From an uncultured Bacteroidales bacterium (GTDB lineage: Bacteria > Bacteroidota > Bacteroidia > Bacteroidales > Paludibacteraceae), in contig CADBZO010000005.1 in assembly GCA_902799185.1 (NCBI GenBank), positions 20,638-84,637 of the forward strand: DNA of 64,000 nucleotides, in the 5' to 3' direction. The position numbers were made by a program, and so were the translations under genes. The notes beneath the pieces were generated by a model that did no database searches, was not told the origin of the DNA, and saw only the letters and a program-made list of their open reading frames with translations. Shown one piece after another: positions 42,457 through 50,921 of the stretch (position 1 is the stretch's first letter; each line of letters begins with the position of its first letter).

Positions 42457-44130
42457 ATGGATTTTATTTCTATCTTAACAGCTATCTTAACCCTCTTGGC
42501 AGGTATCGGAGTGTTCCTCGTTGCCTGCACGATGATGAGTAGCAACCTGGAGTCGGCGGCTTCACGGCGGCTCAAGCAACTCTTCTCTCACACCGGCAAC
42601 AACAAATGGATCGGCGTGGGAATCGGTACGCTCGGCACGGCGGCTATCCAGTCCAGCGGAGCCGTGACGGTCATGGTCATCGGTTTTGTCAACGTGGGCA
42701 TCATGTCGCTCACGCAAGCCGCCACCATCATCTACGGTGCGAATATCGGTACTACCGTCACCGCCCAGTTAGTGGCGCTCGGTCTATCCGGTTCCAACAG
42801 CATTTCCACCACCGTCCTTTTTGCCGCTTTTGCAGGCATAGGAGCCTTTATGATGCTCTTCGCCAAGAATGATTCATGGAAGAAGACAGGCGGTATTTTG
42901 ACGGGCTTCGGAATGTTGTTCGTCGGACTTAGTATGATGGCGAACGCCATGGACGAGTTCGCGGCGCTCGACTCCGTCAAACTGTTCCTCGCTTCGATAC
43001 GCAACCCGCTGTTATTGGTGCTCTTGGGAGCCATCATCACCGCTATTATCCAGTCCTCCTCCGTCATGACGTCTATTGCGATTACGATGGTCGTTACGGG
43101 GCTTATTGCGCTGGACCAGGGTATCTACCTGACGATGGGAAGTAACATCGGTTCGTGCGTGGTAGCCATCATCGCGGGTATGACCAGCGGCGTAGCAGCC
43201 AAACGGACGGCGATGATCCACCTGCTTTTCAATGTCCTGGGTGTCGTTCTGTTCCTCTGCGCGGCCTTGACGCTCAGCCTTGTTACCGCCGGCGTCTGGA
43301 GTTTCGGCACTATCTTCGAGCATCTCTTCCCCTCCGCGCCGCAACTGCAGTTGGCTATGTTCCATACGGTCTTCAATGTCACTACGATGTTAGTGGCGCT
43401 GCCGCTCACCAATGCGCTGGTCAACCTCGCCTGCCGTATCATCAAAGACCAGCCGGTGCAGAAAACCAACGAGCCGCATCTCTATTTCCTTGACCCGCAG
43501 ATGCTTCGCACGCCCGTAGTGGCTATCCGCCAGCTCAAAGCCGAGGTGGAGAACATGGCTAAACTGGCGATAGAGAACTACCGGCGGTCCATTCATGATG
43601 TCACTACGCTGGACAACTCCGAACGCGAGCTTTTCGACCGGACAGAGGACCAGCTCAACTACCTCAACCGCGAACTGGTGCATTATGCTTTGCTGCTCTC
43701 CAATAACCAGCTCAGTCAGTTTGACCACCAGTACCTCGTCTCGACTATCCGCACGGTCAGCGACCTGGAGCGTATCGGTGACTACGCCAAGAACATCATC
43801 GAGTACGCCGACAGCCTCCGCCAGCAGGAGGTGCGTTTCTCCGACTATGCGCTCAAAGAGATCGACCAGATGAACACCCTCATCAGCCGTCTCTACGACG
43901 CCACGATGCAGGCGTACCATAAGATGGACATGGAGGCTCTCGGACTCGCCAACCAGGTTGAGGACGAGATAGACCAACTGACCGACGAGATGGAGCGCAA
44001 TCATATACAGCGGCTTGCCTTGGGTATCTGCAAACCCCAAGCCGGAACGGAATATATCTCCCTTGCCCAGAACTCCGAACGTGTTGCCGACCACCTTATC
44101 AACGTGGCGAAAACCATTCGGGATCTTTAA
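42457..44130 (+). CDS. Na/Pi cotransporter family protein with PhoU-like tail
   Basis: 557 residues. The membrane part (about 1-320) has the two QSS-type repeats of NaPi-II symporters: GTAAIQSSGAVTVMVIGFVN and ITAIIQSSSVMTSIAITMVV. Each is followed by a GANIGT/GSNIGS loop (YGANIGTTVTAQ, MGSNIGSCVVAI). The C-terminal 200 residues form a PhoU-like helical bundle (ERIGDYAKNIIEYADSLR, ISLAQNSERVADHLINVAKT). It should import phosphate with sodium. No pho genes are adjacent. A PepSY-like gene follows after a repeat-filled gap. Confidence 0.9.
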   Translation: MDFISILTAILTLLAGIGVFLVACTMMSSNLESAASRRLKQLFSHTGNNKWIGVGIGTLGTAAIQSSGAVTVMVIGFVNVGIMSLTQAATIIYGANIGTTVTAQLVALGLSGSNSISTTVLFAAFAGIGAFMMLFAKNDSWKKTGGILTGFGMLFVGLSMMANAMDEFAALDSVKLFLASIRNPLLLVLLGAIITAIIQSSSVMTSIAITMVVTGLIALDQGIYLTMGSNIGSCVVAIIAGMTSGVAAKRTAMIHLLFNVLGVVLFLCAALTLSLVTAGVWSFGTIFEHLFPSAPQLQLAMFHTVFNVTTMLVALPLTNALVNLACRIIKDQPVQKTNEPHLYFLDPQMLRTPVVAIRQLKAEVENMAKLAIENYRRSIHDVTTLDNSERELFDRTEDQLNYLNRELVHYALLLSNNQLSQFDHQYLVSTIRTVSDLERIGDYAKNIIEYADSLRQQEVRFSDYALKEIDQMNTLISRLYDATMQAYHKMDMEALGLANQVEDEIDQLTDEMERNHIQRLALGICKPQAGTEYISLAQNSERVADHLINVAKTIRDL

Positions 44131-44144
44131 GCCTTTGGCGTAGA

Positions 44145-44208
44145 ATACGTAGTTTACGTAGAATACGTAGTTTACGTAGATTACGTAGTTTACGAAAACA
44201 ACGAAAAT
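44145..44208. repeat. Short tandem repeat, TACGTAGTT/TACGTAGAA units
   Basis: Degenerate 9-bp units (TTACGTAGT, ATACGTAGT) fill the gap between the symporter and PepSY-like genes; the same unit occurs at 62938-62990. Confidence 0.85.
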
Positions 44209-44235
44209 AACGTTTACTAACAATTTAACATTTTA

Positions 44236-44676
44236 ATGTCTATGAAAAAGACCATTTTGAGTGCACTTTTAGTGCTGACCACATGTTTTACGGCATGTGC
44301 GAAAGAGAAAGTCATTGCTTATCCGGAAATGCCGCTTCAGGCGCAACGACTTATTGAGGCGCATTTCTCCAAAGCCGATGTGTCCGTGGTGATGATGGAC
44401 CGCGAGATGCTGAGTACGGACTACGAAGTGCGTCTGAACGACGGCACGAAAGCGGAGTTCGACAAAGACGGCGGACTGACCAAGATCGACTGCGGCACCA
44501 AGGCAGTTCCCGAAGCCCTTATTCCGGAAGCTGTGCGTGCGTATGTAGCAGCCAATTTCCCGAACGCTTTCATCACGGAGTGGGGCAGAGATGACCGCCG
44601 CTGGAAAACCGAACTGAACAACGGTCTCGACCTGGAATTCAACAGCAAGTACGAATTCGTCCGCATAGACGATTGA
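44236..44676 (+). CDS. PepSY-like (DUF2874) secreted protein
   Basis: 146 residues. MKKTILSALLVLTTCFTACA (ATG 44242, or 44236 with two extra residues) is a signal with lipobox-like FTAC. Two PepSY-like repeats follow: FDKDGGLTKIDCGTKAVPEA then AVRAYVAANFPNAFITEWGR and WKTELNNGLDLEFNSKYEFV. Such proteins are periplasmic, with suggested inhibitor or binding roles. Nothing in the context defines the partner. Confidence 0.82.
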   Translation: MSMKKTILSALLVLTTCFTACAKEKVIAYPEMPLQAQRLIEAHFSKADVSVVMMDREMLSTDYEVRLNDGTKAEFDKDGGLTKIDCGTKAVPEALIPEAVRAYVAANFPNAFITEWGRDDRRWKTELNNGLDLEFNSKYEFVRIDD

Positions 44677-45133
44677 TAATTCCTTTCCACTGCCATAGGA
44701 AAAATCTACTTCCATGAAAAACACATTAGTGAGTAAGTAGAGAGTTCCTATGGATTTTCTGTGTACCTTTGTGCTCGCAAATAAATCAAAATTTAGTAGT
44801 GTTGCGATAATTTTAAGAACATAAACAGAGATAAACCCTTTTGAATGCTTTTGAGCTTCGCTCTCGCGTACTTTGCTGCTAAAAACTCCCTCAAACTCCG
44901 CAACTCTGCGAGTAAAAGCCTTCAAAAGCTATAAACATAAAAAACATTTTTATTAGTCAAAAATTACCAACAATTATTCAAAAATTTGCATTGCTGATCA
45001 AATCAAAAAAATGAATAGACTCATAAGTAACTATGTAATAGTGCTTTACGTAACGCGGAACTTAAAATATCGCAACAGCAGTATTCCTTAAAAATAAAAA
45101 AAAGCACTTCTTCGAAAGATTTTTGATAAAAAA
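44677..45133. other. Long intergenic region, no gene
   Basis: A possible -7 box TACCTTTG (44764-44771) lacks a -33 partner. GCTTTTGAG near 44848 and CTTCAAAAGC near 44918 form a distant inverted pair. The remainder is AT-rich. No reading frame looks coding on either strand. Confidence 0.4.
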
Positions 45134-45165
45134 TTTGGTTATATGGAAAATTTTAAGTAATTTTG
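45134..45165 (+). promoter_or_regulatory. Promoter of the structured RNA
   Basis: TTTGGTTATATG (45134-45145) with TAATTTTG at 45158-45165, 20-bp spacing; no coding frame follows for over 400 bp. Confidence 0.65.
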
Positions 45166-45171
45166 CAGCGC

Positions 45172-45495
45172 AAAATAAAGGTTTTGCTGGATTCATCTAC
45201 GCCGTGTCCGTGAAAAACGGAAGGGATAGTGGGTTCAAACATATTGAAAAAGGCGTTATTGACGCTTTGTTGTAGATACTAGAAAGCTTCGCAACCTGTC
45301 TGTATCAAACCTACGCAAAGTTAAGCAATCGACGCCTACGGGTATGACATTTATCAACCCTTCGTACATGGTACATGGTACCTTGTACAATTCTATGGGT
45401 TTGTCATATCGGCGTAGGTTTCATCGTTGTTTATAGTTTGATAGGTTAGCGAAGGCCTCTAGTGTTGTAAGCAACAATGGAGGCTGCGCTTTTTT
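45172..45495 (+). ncRNA. Candidate structured non-coding RNA (about 320 nt)
   Basis: Transcript predicted from the promoter to a terminator. Helices seen: AAGGCGT/ACGCTTT (45250-45267); a long rod CTTCGC/GCGAAG (45288-45293 with 45449-45454), AACC/GGTT, TATCAAAC/GTTTGATA (45303-45310 with 45436-45443), CTACGC/GCGTAG (45311-45316 with 45412-45417), TATGACA/TGTCATA (45343-45349 with 45402-45408) and AACCC/GGGTT. A GTACATG repeat fills the loop. The end GCCTC...GAGGC, CGC, T6 (45455-45495) is a terminator. The bulged rod recalls 6S RNA, but the family is not identified. It lacks recognisable tmRNA, RNase P or SRP motifs. Confidence 0.6.
45455..45495 (+). terminator. Terminator of the structured RNA
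   Basis: GCCTC (45455-45459) pairs with GAGGC (45480-45484), inner GTTG/CAAC, then GCGC and T6. Confidence 0.7.
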
Positions 45496-45565
45496 GTGTA
45501 TGTGCTCTTTGACGTACTGGATTTACCGTAAAAAAAAAGAATTCCGGACGATTTTTGCGTGAAAA

Positions 45566-45597
45566 CTTGCATATGTCAGGAAATTGTAGTAATTTTG
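45566..45597 (+). promoter_or_regulatory. Promoter of the toxin-antitoxin pair
   Basis: CTTGCATATGTC (45566-45577) with TAATTTTG at 45590-45597; ATG of the antitoxin is 34 bp downstream. Confidence 0.8.
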
Positions 45598-45630
45598 CGA
45601 GCAAAATCGCAAAAAACACATACAAGAATT

Positions 45631-45801
45631 ATGGAAGAGACACTATCGATGTTAGAAAAAGATTTCGGAACCAGAATGCATGAACCGATGCTTGGCAATT
45701 ATGGTGACGAGGTATATTATACTCGCGAGGAATTTATGAATGAGTTGGCTAAGCAACTCGGGCAGGCTTATGGCTTGAATGATATTAGGGAGGCGAGATA
45801 A
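45631..45801 (+). CDS. Antitoxin of a ParE/RelE-type pair
   Basis: 56 residues from ATG 45631 (MEETLSMLEKDFGTRMHEPM). Acidic, with a helical second half (YTREEFMNELAKQLGQAYGL). No ribbon-helix-helix or HTH motif is obvious, so autoregulation is uncertain. Its stop overlaps the toxin start by one base (TAATG), the usual coupled order antitoxin-toxin. It is identified by position rather than by sequence. Confidence 0.6.
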   Translation: MEETLSMLEKDFGTRMHEPMLGNYGDEVYYTREEFMNELAKQLGQAYGLNDIREAR

Positions 45802-46103
45802 TGCGCTATACACTTTATTTCAAGTCCAAGGCTTATTCTGACATTCTGGGCTTAAAGGAGTACATATATAATAATTGTGCTGCTCCGCTGACAGCCCTCC
45901 GTCAGTTTGAATTATTAGATAAACATCTAACATGGTTGGAGCAATATGCCGAGCTTCCGGGAGTGGATGTGGAATTATCCATAAAGTACGGAAAGATAAT
46001 GCGCACTGTTCCTTTTGGAAGAAAGATGGCAGTCATTTATTCTGTAGAAGATAATATAGTTTATATCCATCGTATAATGCCCCAAAGCATGATCATCTAT
46101 TGA
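45801..46103 (+). CDS. ParE/RelE-superfamily toxin
   Basis: 100 residues. The fold signature is YTLYFKSKAYSDILGLKEYI near the start, a helical middle, then KIMRTVPFGRKMAVIYSVED and VYIHRIMPQSM at the end, matching the ParE/RelE core with C-terminal basic and His residues. ParE members poison gyrase and RelE members cut mRNA; which applies cannot be told from sequence. A strong terminator follows 40 bp downstream. Confidence 0.78.
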   Translation: MRYTLYFKSKAYSDILGLKEYIYNNCAAPLTALRQFELLDKHLTWLEQYAELPGVDVELSIKYGKIMRTVPFGRKMAVIYSVEDNIVYIHRIMPQSMIIY

Positions 46104-46143
46104 TTGGCCAAATACATAAATTTTTATTTGTTAATCCATACAA

Positions 46144-46178
46144 AGCGGTAAATCCAATAAGCGGTTTACCGCTTTTTT
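46144..46178 (+). terminator. Terminator of the toxin-antitoxin operon
   Basis: AGCGGTAAA/TTTACCGCT, 9-bp stem (46144-46152 with 46165-46173), then T6. Confidence 0.85.
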
Positions 46179-46206
46179 GTGTATGTGAGCGGTTGGCATA
46201 CACAAA
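46176..46206. repeat. 10-bp inverted repeat after the terminator
   Basis: TTTGTGTATG (46176-46185) and CATACACAAA (46197-46206) are perfect complements 11 bp apart. The same words form the -33 element of local promoters. Confidence 0.6.
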
Positions 46207-46208
46207 AT

Positions 46209-46300
46209 GAATGTACGAAGGACGGATGTACGGCGTGCGATGTCGATAAACGATGTAGGGCGTGCGATGTACGATGTACGAAGGAAGAAAATAACAACTA
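46209..46300. repeat. Short tandem repeat, GATGTACG/GCGTGCGATG units
   Basis: Degenerate repeats of GATGTACGAAGG and GGCGTGCGATGT fill the leader of the next gene. Confidence 0.75.
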
Positions 46301-46316
46301 ACACAAAAAATACATT

Positions 46317-49300
46317 ATGAAAAACTTAAACTTAAACGAACAGGAAAAACAAAGGGGATGGCATGATTTTTGCAGTATAAATCATGCTAATCAGACCGAG
46401 GTTCAAGCAGACACTCTGTCGGCGTCCGGTCGTTCTGCGGTTAGCGTTACCTTAGAGGAATGTCCCGCTAATAACGCGCTAATAACGCGCTTATCACGCG
46501 CTAATAACGCGCTTTTGCCCTTATCCCGGTGTGTAAATACTCTTATCCGCATAGGTGACTATGTGGTAGGAGGTCATGCACGGAGAGGTGCGGGGAAGGA
46601 GGTTGTCGCAATGATGCGACAAAAATGCATGATGTGGAAATATGCCGCGATGGTGGTTTTGATGCTCACACTTGGAGTGGGAGAGATGTGGGCGACTATG
46701 GCAAATTTCATAGAAGGTAGCTACATTTATATTGATGTTACAAACTGTACAGACTGGGCAAATAGTTGTACATTAAAAATGAATTGGTTTGACTCTAACG
46801 GCAATTCAAAAGGTAATTATATAGGTGCAGAAAATTACTCTACCAATATCTATCGTTTTCGCATTCCTTCAGATGGAATAGGTGGCTTTCAGTTAATTCG
46901 CTTAAATCCTAACAATCATGGACAGCAGTACAATTATTCCGGAACAATGTATGCAAAAAATCGTTCCTATGACTCGCAGAACTGTCTATGTGTGCCATCT
47001 GGAGCGGTAGCCGATAACGCGAATTTTACATGGTCTGTCTATCACCCATACACCTATATTTATGATGGAAGCGATGAGCGTGTTTCGCAAGTGGTGAATA
47101 GCGGAGCAAGCAATGGTGAACATATGTACGTATATTCTTGGAAAAATTGGGATAATGTAGATGAGAAGGAGTATGGTGACTGGCGTGGACGCGAAATCAC
47201 AAAAACGAACGGAGTTTACGCATATTACGTAACGGAAGGACGAAACTATAAGATGAACTGCTATACTGCCCCCAATAACAATAATTCACAACAAAACGAA
47301 TCCGCTACTTTATATGCCACATCTTCTCCTTCCCAAGCACATCATCATAATGATGGAACCTATTATTGGACAGGTGGAGACCAGGCGAGTAATTTTTATG
47401 GAACAGGCATAAGAATAAAAATTGTTTCCAACGCCTACGAATTGTATGTCGGTGAGACAACAACTTTTACCATTGAGGCAGAAGCACCCCTTACTGGTTT
47501 GGAAGGACTGGAGATTTGGGAGGATGGTGTAAAAATAGAAGGAACGCCATCCGGCTCTGGAACAAGTCGCACATTTAACTATACTGCTACTTCGGCAGGT
47601 ATAAAAGACATTTCAGCGCGTATTCATTTCACATTTAACGGACAAGCGATTTATTTGTGTGCAGCCGATATGCGAATCCGCGTTTATGAGAAATACACCA
47701 TCAAAGTGCAAAATACCTTTAATTGGGATAAGATTAAATTACATATGTTCCGCGATGCCGACAACGAAATAAAGAATTCGGCTTGGCCGGGTGTTGAAGT
47801 AACGGAATATATTGCTAATGATGGAGAGCATGATTGGTATTTTGTTACGTTGGACTCTAAGTTCGATCGGTTTATGCTGGCAAATAGTGATGGTAGCCAA
47901 CAAACTTATTCTGGCGGTATGAGTTTTGATAAGGCTACATATGCTGATAATTGCTATATAATACAACAAAACGAGGGAGTAACAAAATGTTATACTACAG
48001 AAGTCTCTTGCCCTGAGTTTTATCGTCTAAAATCTGTCTGCGCAGAAGGGACATATTATTCAAACACACTAATGGTAGCGGGAACGATGTCTCTCTATGC
48101 AGAAACATCCAAATCACTTACTTTACAACATTTGGTAGGCGATGTGTGGACGGATATGGCAGGAACTATTACTGCTACAGGCATTACAAAAAACGGTGTA
48201 TATACTGCTGAATTTAATGGAACAAATATCGTAGATAATTTTGCTCTCTACACCGGTGACTACCATATTCATTGCGGAGCAACGACTGCTAATTACCTCA
48301 CCAATGGAGCAAGCAATGAAAGAACAACAGGAACTAAATTCATCTATTTTGAGAACAACCCCATTTTTGGAACGGAATTATTCAACTACTATTGGTTAGA
48401 TTGGTTCCCTGAAGGACAAACAGTTGTAGCTACCGTGGGTAACGAATATAATGACAATCTGGCAAATGTCATCGGTGTAGATGCCTATGCTCCGGATGGC
48501 GTAACCGTAAGAACAGATCCCAGCGACAGCAAAGAATGGGGTGGAAACGTGCGCTTTGGCTATAATCCGAATACTAACTATTTCTCACGTGCTATTATAG
48601 CCGGAAGTGGTGCGAAAATCAAAATCCAAGGTACTTATGTGACTCCAAGCGGAGGTTCAGAAGGAGCAGAAGCCTCTTTCGGTGATGCATCTGCCTGGGT
48701 ATATACATTGGAAGCTTCCGTTAAAGGACAGGCAACCGCTACCGTAACCACATCCTATAACGAACACGCACAGACCTTGGAAGCAAACAAACAACTGATA
48801 GGCGGAGAAACGAGCAAATCATATAACGTGCTTATTACCTACGACTTCAAAACCAACCGTCTGTTGGCAGCATGGCAACCTCCTACAGAAGGTGAATCCT
48901 TTGACGGATTTGATTTGTCATCCAACCTAATGGCTATCCGTACGGAGAACGCTGCACCTACTGTACTTAACCTGACCACCACGCATAATCTAAGCAATAT
49001 ACAAAAAATATATACGGCTTTAGAGCTGACTTATGATAATTGGACGAAAAGTGGTGGTAACGCAGACCGGCGAATCGTTTCCAGCGGTTATATTGACGAG
49101 TATTACTGGATTTCTCTGCCATATGACTGCAATATAGGTGATATTTTCGGAATTGAGGGTTATGGGGACAGTTGGGTCATCCAAACCTACCATGGTGACT
49201 ATCGCGCACGCGATGGATGGTGGGCAGAAACAGAAAGCTGGTGGTATGACTTGGACCGCACAGATATGATGGAGAAGAATAAGGGCTACGTCTTGCGTGT

Positions 49301-50375
49301 CACCAATTTGGATGGAGAAAACGGTTCTCCGGACAGATTCCCGGGAAGCACAGGCTCTTCCATTTTCCTCTATTTCCCCTCAAAAGATAGCAAACTGGCT
49401 ATTGGGCAGTTGAGTAATAGTGCAACCGACACAACCACCACCGTTCCTGAGCATAAATGTGAAGTATGGCGTGGCAGGGAGACCAATACCAATGCAGGTA
49501 ACCCGAACTATGACCGCCGGGCGATTGACTCCAACTGGAATATCATCGGCTCACCGAGTTTCAATAGTGCCAAGATTACTACAAGCGGATGGAGTGAGAC
49601 TGCATATGGCTCATCCGGCATAGCAGCTACCCCGCTCAAGTTCTTCTACACGTGGGCAGCTAACCGAAACCCGATGTATAAAATTCAAACTACAGATGAA
49701 GTTACTTCCTTTGAGTTCCAAGCCACCCACGCTTATTTGGTTCAGTACGCCGGAGATATCACATGGGTGAAATATGATAACAACAACCCCTTGGTTGTTC
49801 TCAAAAAAGCACCGGCACGCGACAACGAAGAGCAGGGCGACCGGACGCTGAAGATGGTGCTGAACAAGGATGGCGAGCAAGCCGATGTGGCCTACATCAG
49901 CCGGATGGCAGAGGGTGCGACCGAAGGCTATGACCTCAACCTCGACCTGAGCAAACTACTCAGCAACAGCGGTAACAACCTCTACACCCTTGCCGGGTAC
50001 TATAAGATGGCGGGTAACTGCCTGCCGGAGACGACCACCACCGTGCCGGTCGGCGTACAGATTGCCGCCGAGGGCGAATACACCTTCTCGATGCCGGAGG
50101 GCACCAACGGCACAGGCGCAGTCCTTATAGATAATATCGCAGGCACGCGCACGAACCTCGCCCTGACCGACTACACCGTGCAGCTCCCTGCCGGACAGAC
50201 GGACAACCGCTTTGTGCTGGAGCTCTCGCCGATAAGCAATGTGGCGACAGGAGACCTCACCCCGACCCTCTCCCAAGGAGAGGGAGAGAAGGCGCACAAA
50301 GCGCTGATTGACGGCGTACTCTATATTGTCAAAGACGGCCAAGTCTTCGACGCCCGCGGCAACAAAGTAAAGTGA
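46317..50375 (+). CDS. Giant secreted protein with carbohydrate-binding-like region
   Basis: 1352 residues if translation starts at ATG 46317 (A-rich leader). A signal-like helix (WKYAAMVVLMLTLGVGEMWA) lies only at residues 107-126. ATG 46611 just before it has GGAAGGAGG upstream and may be the true start, giving about 1254 residues. The preceding segment includes NNALITRLSRANNALL from a TAATAACGCGC repeat. Around 460-560, VQNTFNWDKIKLHMF and NSAWPGVEV resemble starch-binding CBM26-type modules. The end LIDGVLYIVKDGQVFDARGN is a common Bacteroidales tail. Residues LTPTLSQGEGE near the end derive from the dispersed hairpin repeat. Confidence 0.7.
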   Translation: MKNLNLNEQEKQRGWHDFCSINHANQTEVQADTLSASGRSAVSVTLEECPANNALITRLSRANNALLPLSRCVNTLIRIGDYVVGGHARRGAGKEVVAMMRQKCMMWKYAAMVVLMLTLGVGEMWATMANFIEGSYIYIDVTNCTDWANSCTLKMNWFDSNGNSKGNYIGAENYSTNIYRFRIPSDGIGGFQLIRLNPNNHGQQYNYSGTMYAKNRSYDSQNCLCVPSGAVADNANFTWSVYHPYTYIYDGSDERVSQVVNSGASNGEHMYVYSWKNWDNVDEKEYGDWRGREITKTNGVYAYYVTEGRNYKMNCYTAPNNNNSQQNESATLYATSSPSQAHHHNDGTYYWTGGDQASNFYGTGIRIKIVSNAYELYVGETTTFTIEAEAPLTGLEGLEIWEDGVKIEGTPSGSGTSRTFNYTATSAGIKDISARIHFTFNGQAIYLCAADMRIRVYEKYTIKVQNTFNWDKIKLHMFRDADNEIKNSAWPGVEVTEYIANDGEHDWYFVTLDSKFDRFMLANSDGSQQTYSGGMSFDKATYADNCYIIQQNEGVTKCYTTEVSCPEFYRLKSVCAEGTYYSNTLMVAGTMSLYAETSKSLTLQHLVGDVWTDMAGTITATGITKNGVYTAEFNGTNIVDNFALYTGDYHIHCGATTANYLTNGASNERTTGTKFIYFENNPIFGTELFNYYWLDWFPEGQTVVATVGNEYNDNLANVIGVDAYAPDGVTVRTDPSDSKEWGGNVRFGYNPNTNYFSRAIIAGSGAKIKIQGTYVTPSGGSEGAEASFGDASAWVYTLEASVKGQATATVTTSYNEHAQTLEANKQLIGGETSKSYNVLITYDFKTNRLLAAWQPPTEGESFDGFDLSSNLMAIRTENAAPTVLNLTTTHNLSNIQKIYTALELTYDNWTKSGGNADRRIVSSGYIDEYYWISLPYDCNIGDIFGIEGYGDSWVIQTYHGDYRARDGWWAETESWWYDLDRTDMMEKNKGYVLRVTNLDGENGSPDRFPGSTGSSIFLYFPSKDSKLAIGQLSNSATDTTTTVPEHKCEVWRGRETNTNAGNPNYDRRAIDSNWNIIGSPSFNSAKITTSGWSETAYGSSGIAATPLKFFYTWAANRNPMYKIQTTDEVTSFEFQATHAYLVQYAGDITWVKYDNNNPLVVLKKAPARDNEEQGDRTLKMVLNKDGEQADVAYISRMAEGATEGYDLNLDLSKLLSNSGNNLYTLAGYYKMAGNCLPETTTTVPVGVQIAAEGEYTFSMPEGTNGTGAVLIDNIAGTRTNLALTDYTVQLPAGQTDNRFVLELSPISNVATGDLTPTLSQGEGEKAHKALIDGVLYIVKDGQVFDARGNKVK
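50255..50290. repeat. Dispersed hairpin repeat (in coding sequence)
   Basis: ACCTCACCCCGACCCTCTCC then CAAGGAGAGGGAGA, encoding DLTPTLSQGEGE in the giant secreted protein. Confidence 0.8.
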
Positions 50376-50403
50376 AAAGTGAAAGGTGAAAAGTGAAAGG
50401 ACA
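50369..50403. repeat. Short tandem repeat, AAAGTGAAAG units
   Basis: AAGTGAAAAG/AAGTGAAAGG units span the stop of the giant protein and the start region of the next gene. Confidence 0.8.
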
Positions 50404-50410
50404 AACGATT

Positions 50411-50782
50411 ATGAAAAAGAATATAAAGGTTATGGGTTACGGGTTATGGATGATGGTAGTGCTCTTTGTGAGCACGCCATTAACCGCCCAAAATGCACAA
50501 GAGTGGCAATCGACCTCGACGATGCAAGGTTCCGGGAGCGCCTATAGTTCGCAAGTGACCGCAGTAGGAGCCACAGGAGTGGCCGTCTTGGGAGCAAGCT
50601 CTTCTGCTCCTGCTAACGCTCCTTCCAGACCGCGCAGAGAGCACGCTTCCGACCGTAATGCCGGAGAGGCAACCACCGGCTCCAACCAGTCCCCCCTCGG
50701 CGATGCGGTGCTGCCGCTGCTGCTGATGGCGGCAGGGTTCGGGCTCTATACCGCAGTACGCAAAAGAAAAGAAGTAGCGTGA
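50411..50782 (+). CDS. Small secreted protein with tripartite C-terminal anchor-like end
   Basis: 123 residues from ATG 50411. Signal sequence MKKNIKVMGYGLWMMVVLFV and on to LTAQ. The middle is Ser/Ala/Gly-rich and unstructured. The end SPLGDAVLPLLLMAAGFGLY then TAVRKRKEVA is a motif, a hydrophobic helix and a basic tail, as in sorting signals. Small proteins with a P-x-GD start to this helix are frequent in Bacteroidales; the processing enzyme is not known to me. The gene follows the giant secreted protein by 35 bp and may be its partner. Confidence 0.7.
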   Translation: MKKNIKVMGYGLWMMVVLFVSTPLTAQNAQEWQSTSTMQGSGSAYSSQVTAVGATGVAVLGASSSAPANAPSRPRREHASDRNAGEATTGSNQSPLGDAVLPLLLMAAGFGLYTAVRKRKEVA

Positions 50783-50852
50783 AAGCGCTATTTCCATAAT
50801 GCATTTTTAGAAAGCTCTCGCAGGGATGCGCGGGCTTTCGCTTTTAGGACAC

Positions 50853-50915
50853 CCCCCAACCCCCTCTCAGAGGGGGAGAATAACCCCACCCGGCCTCCCC
50901 ACAAGGGGAGGGGCT
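50853..50915. repeat. Dispersed hairpin repeats, two adjacent copies
   Basis: CCCCCTCTCAGAGGGGG and CTCCCCACAAGGGGAG, each a palindrome flanked by C-rich words. Confidence 0.6.
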
Positions 50916-50921
50916 TTGGGT

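Noticed and set aside
45172-45495. tmRNA or RNase P RNA
   Set aside because: No tRNA-like ends or tag frame for tmRNA, and no recognisable conserved RNase P core sequence; left as unassigned structured RNA.
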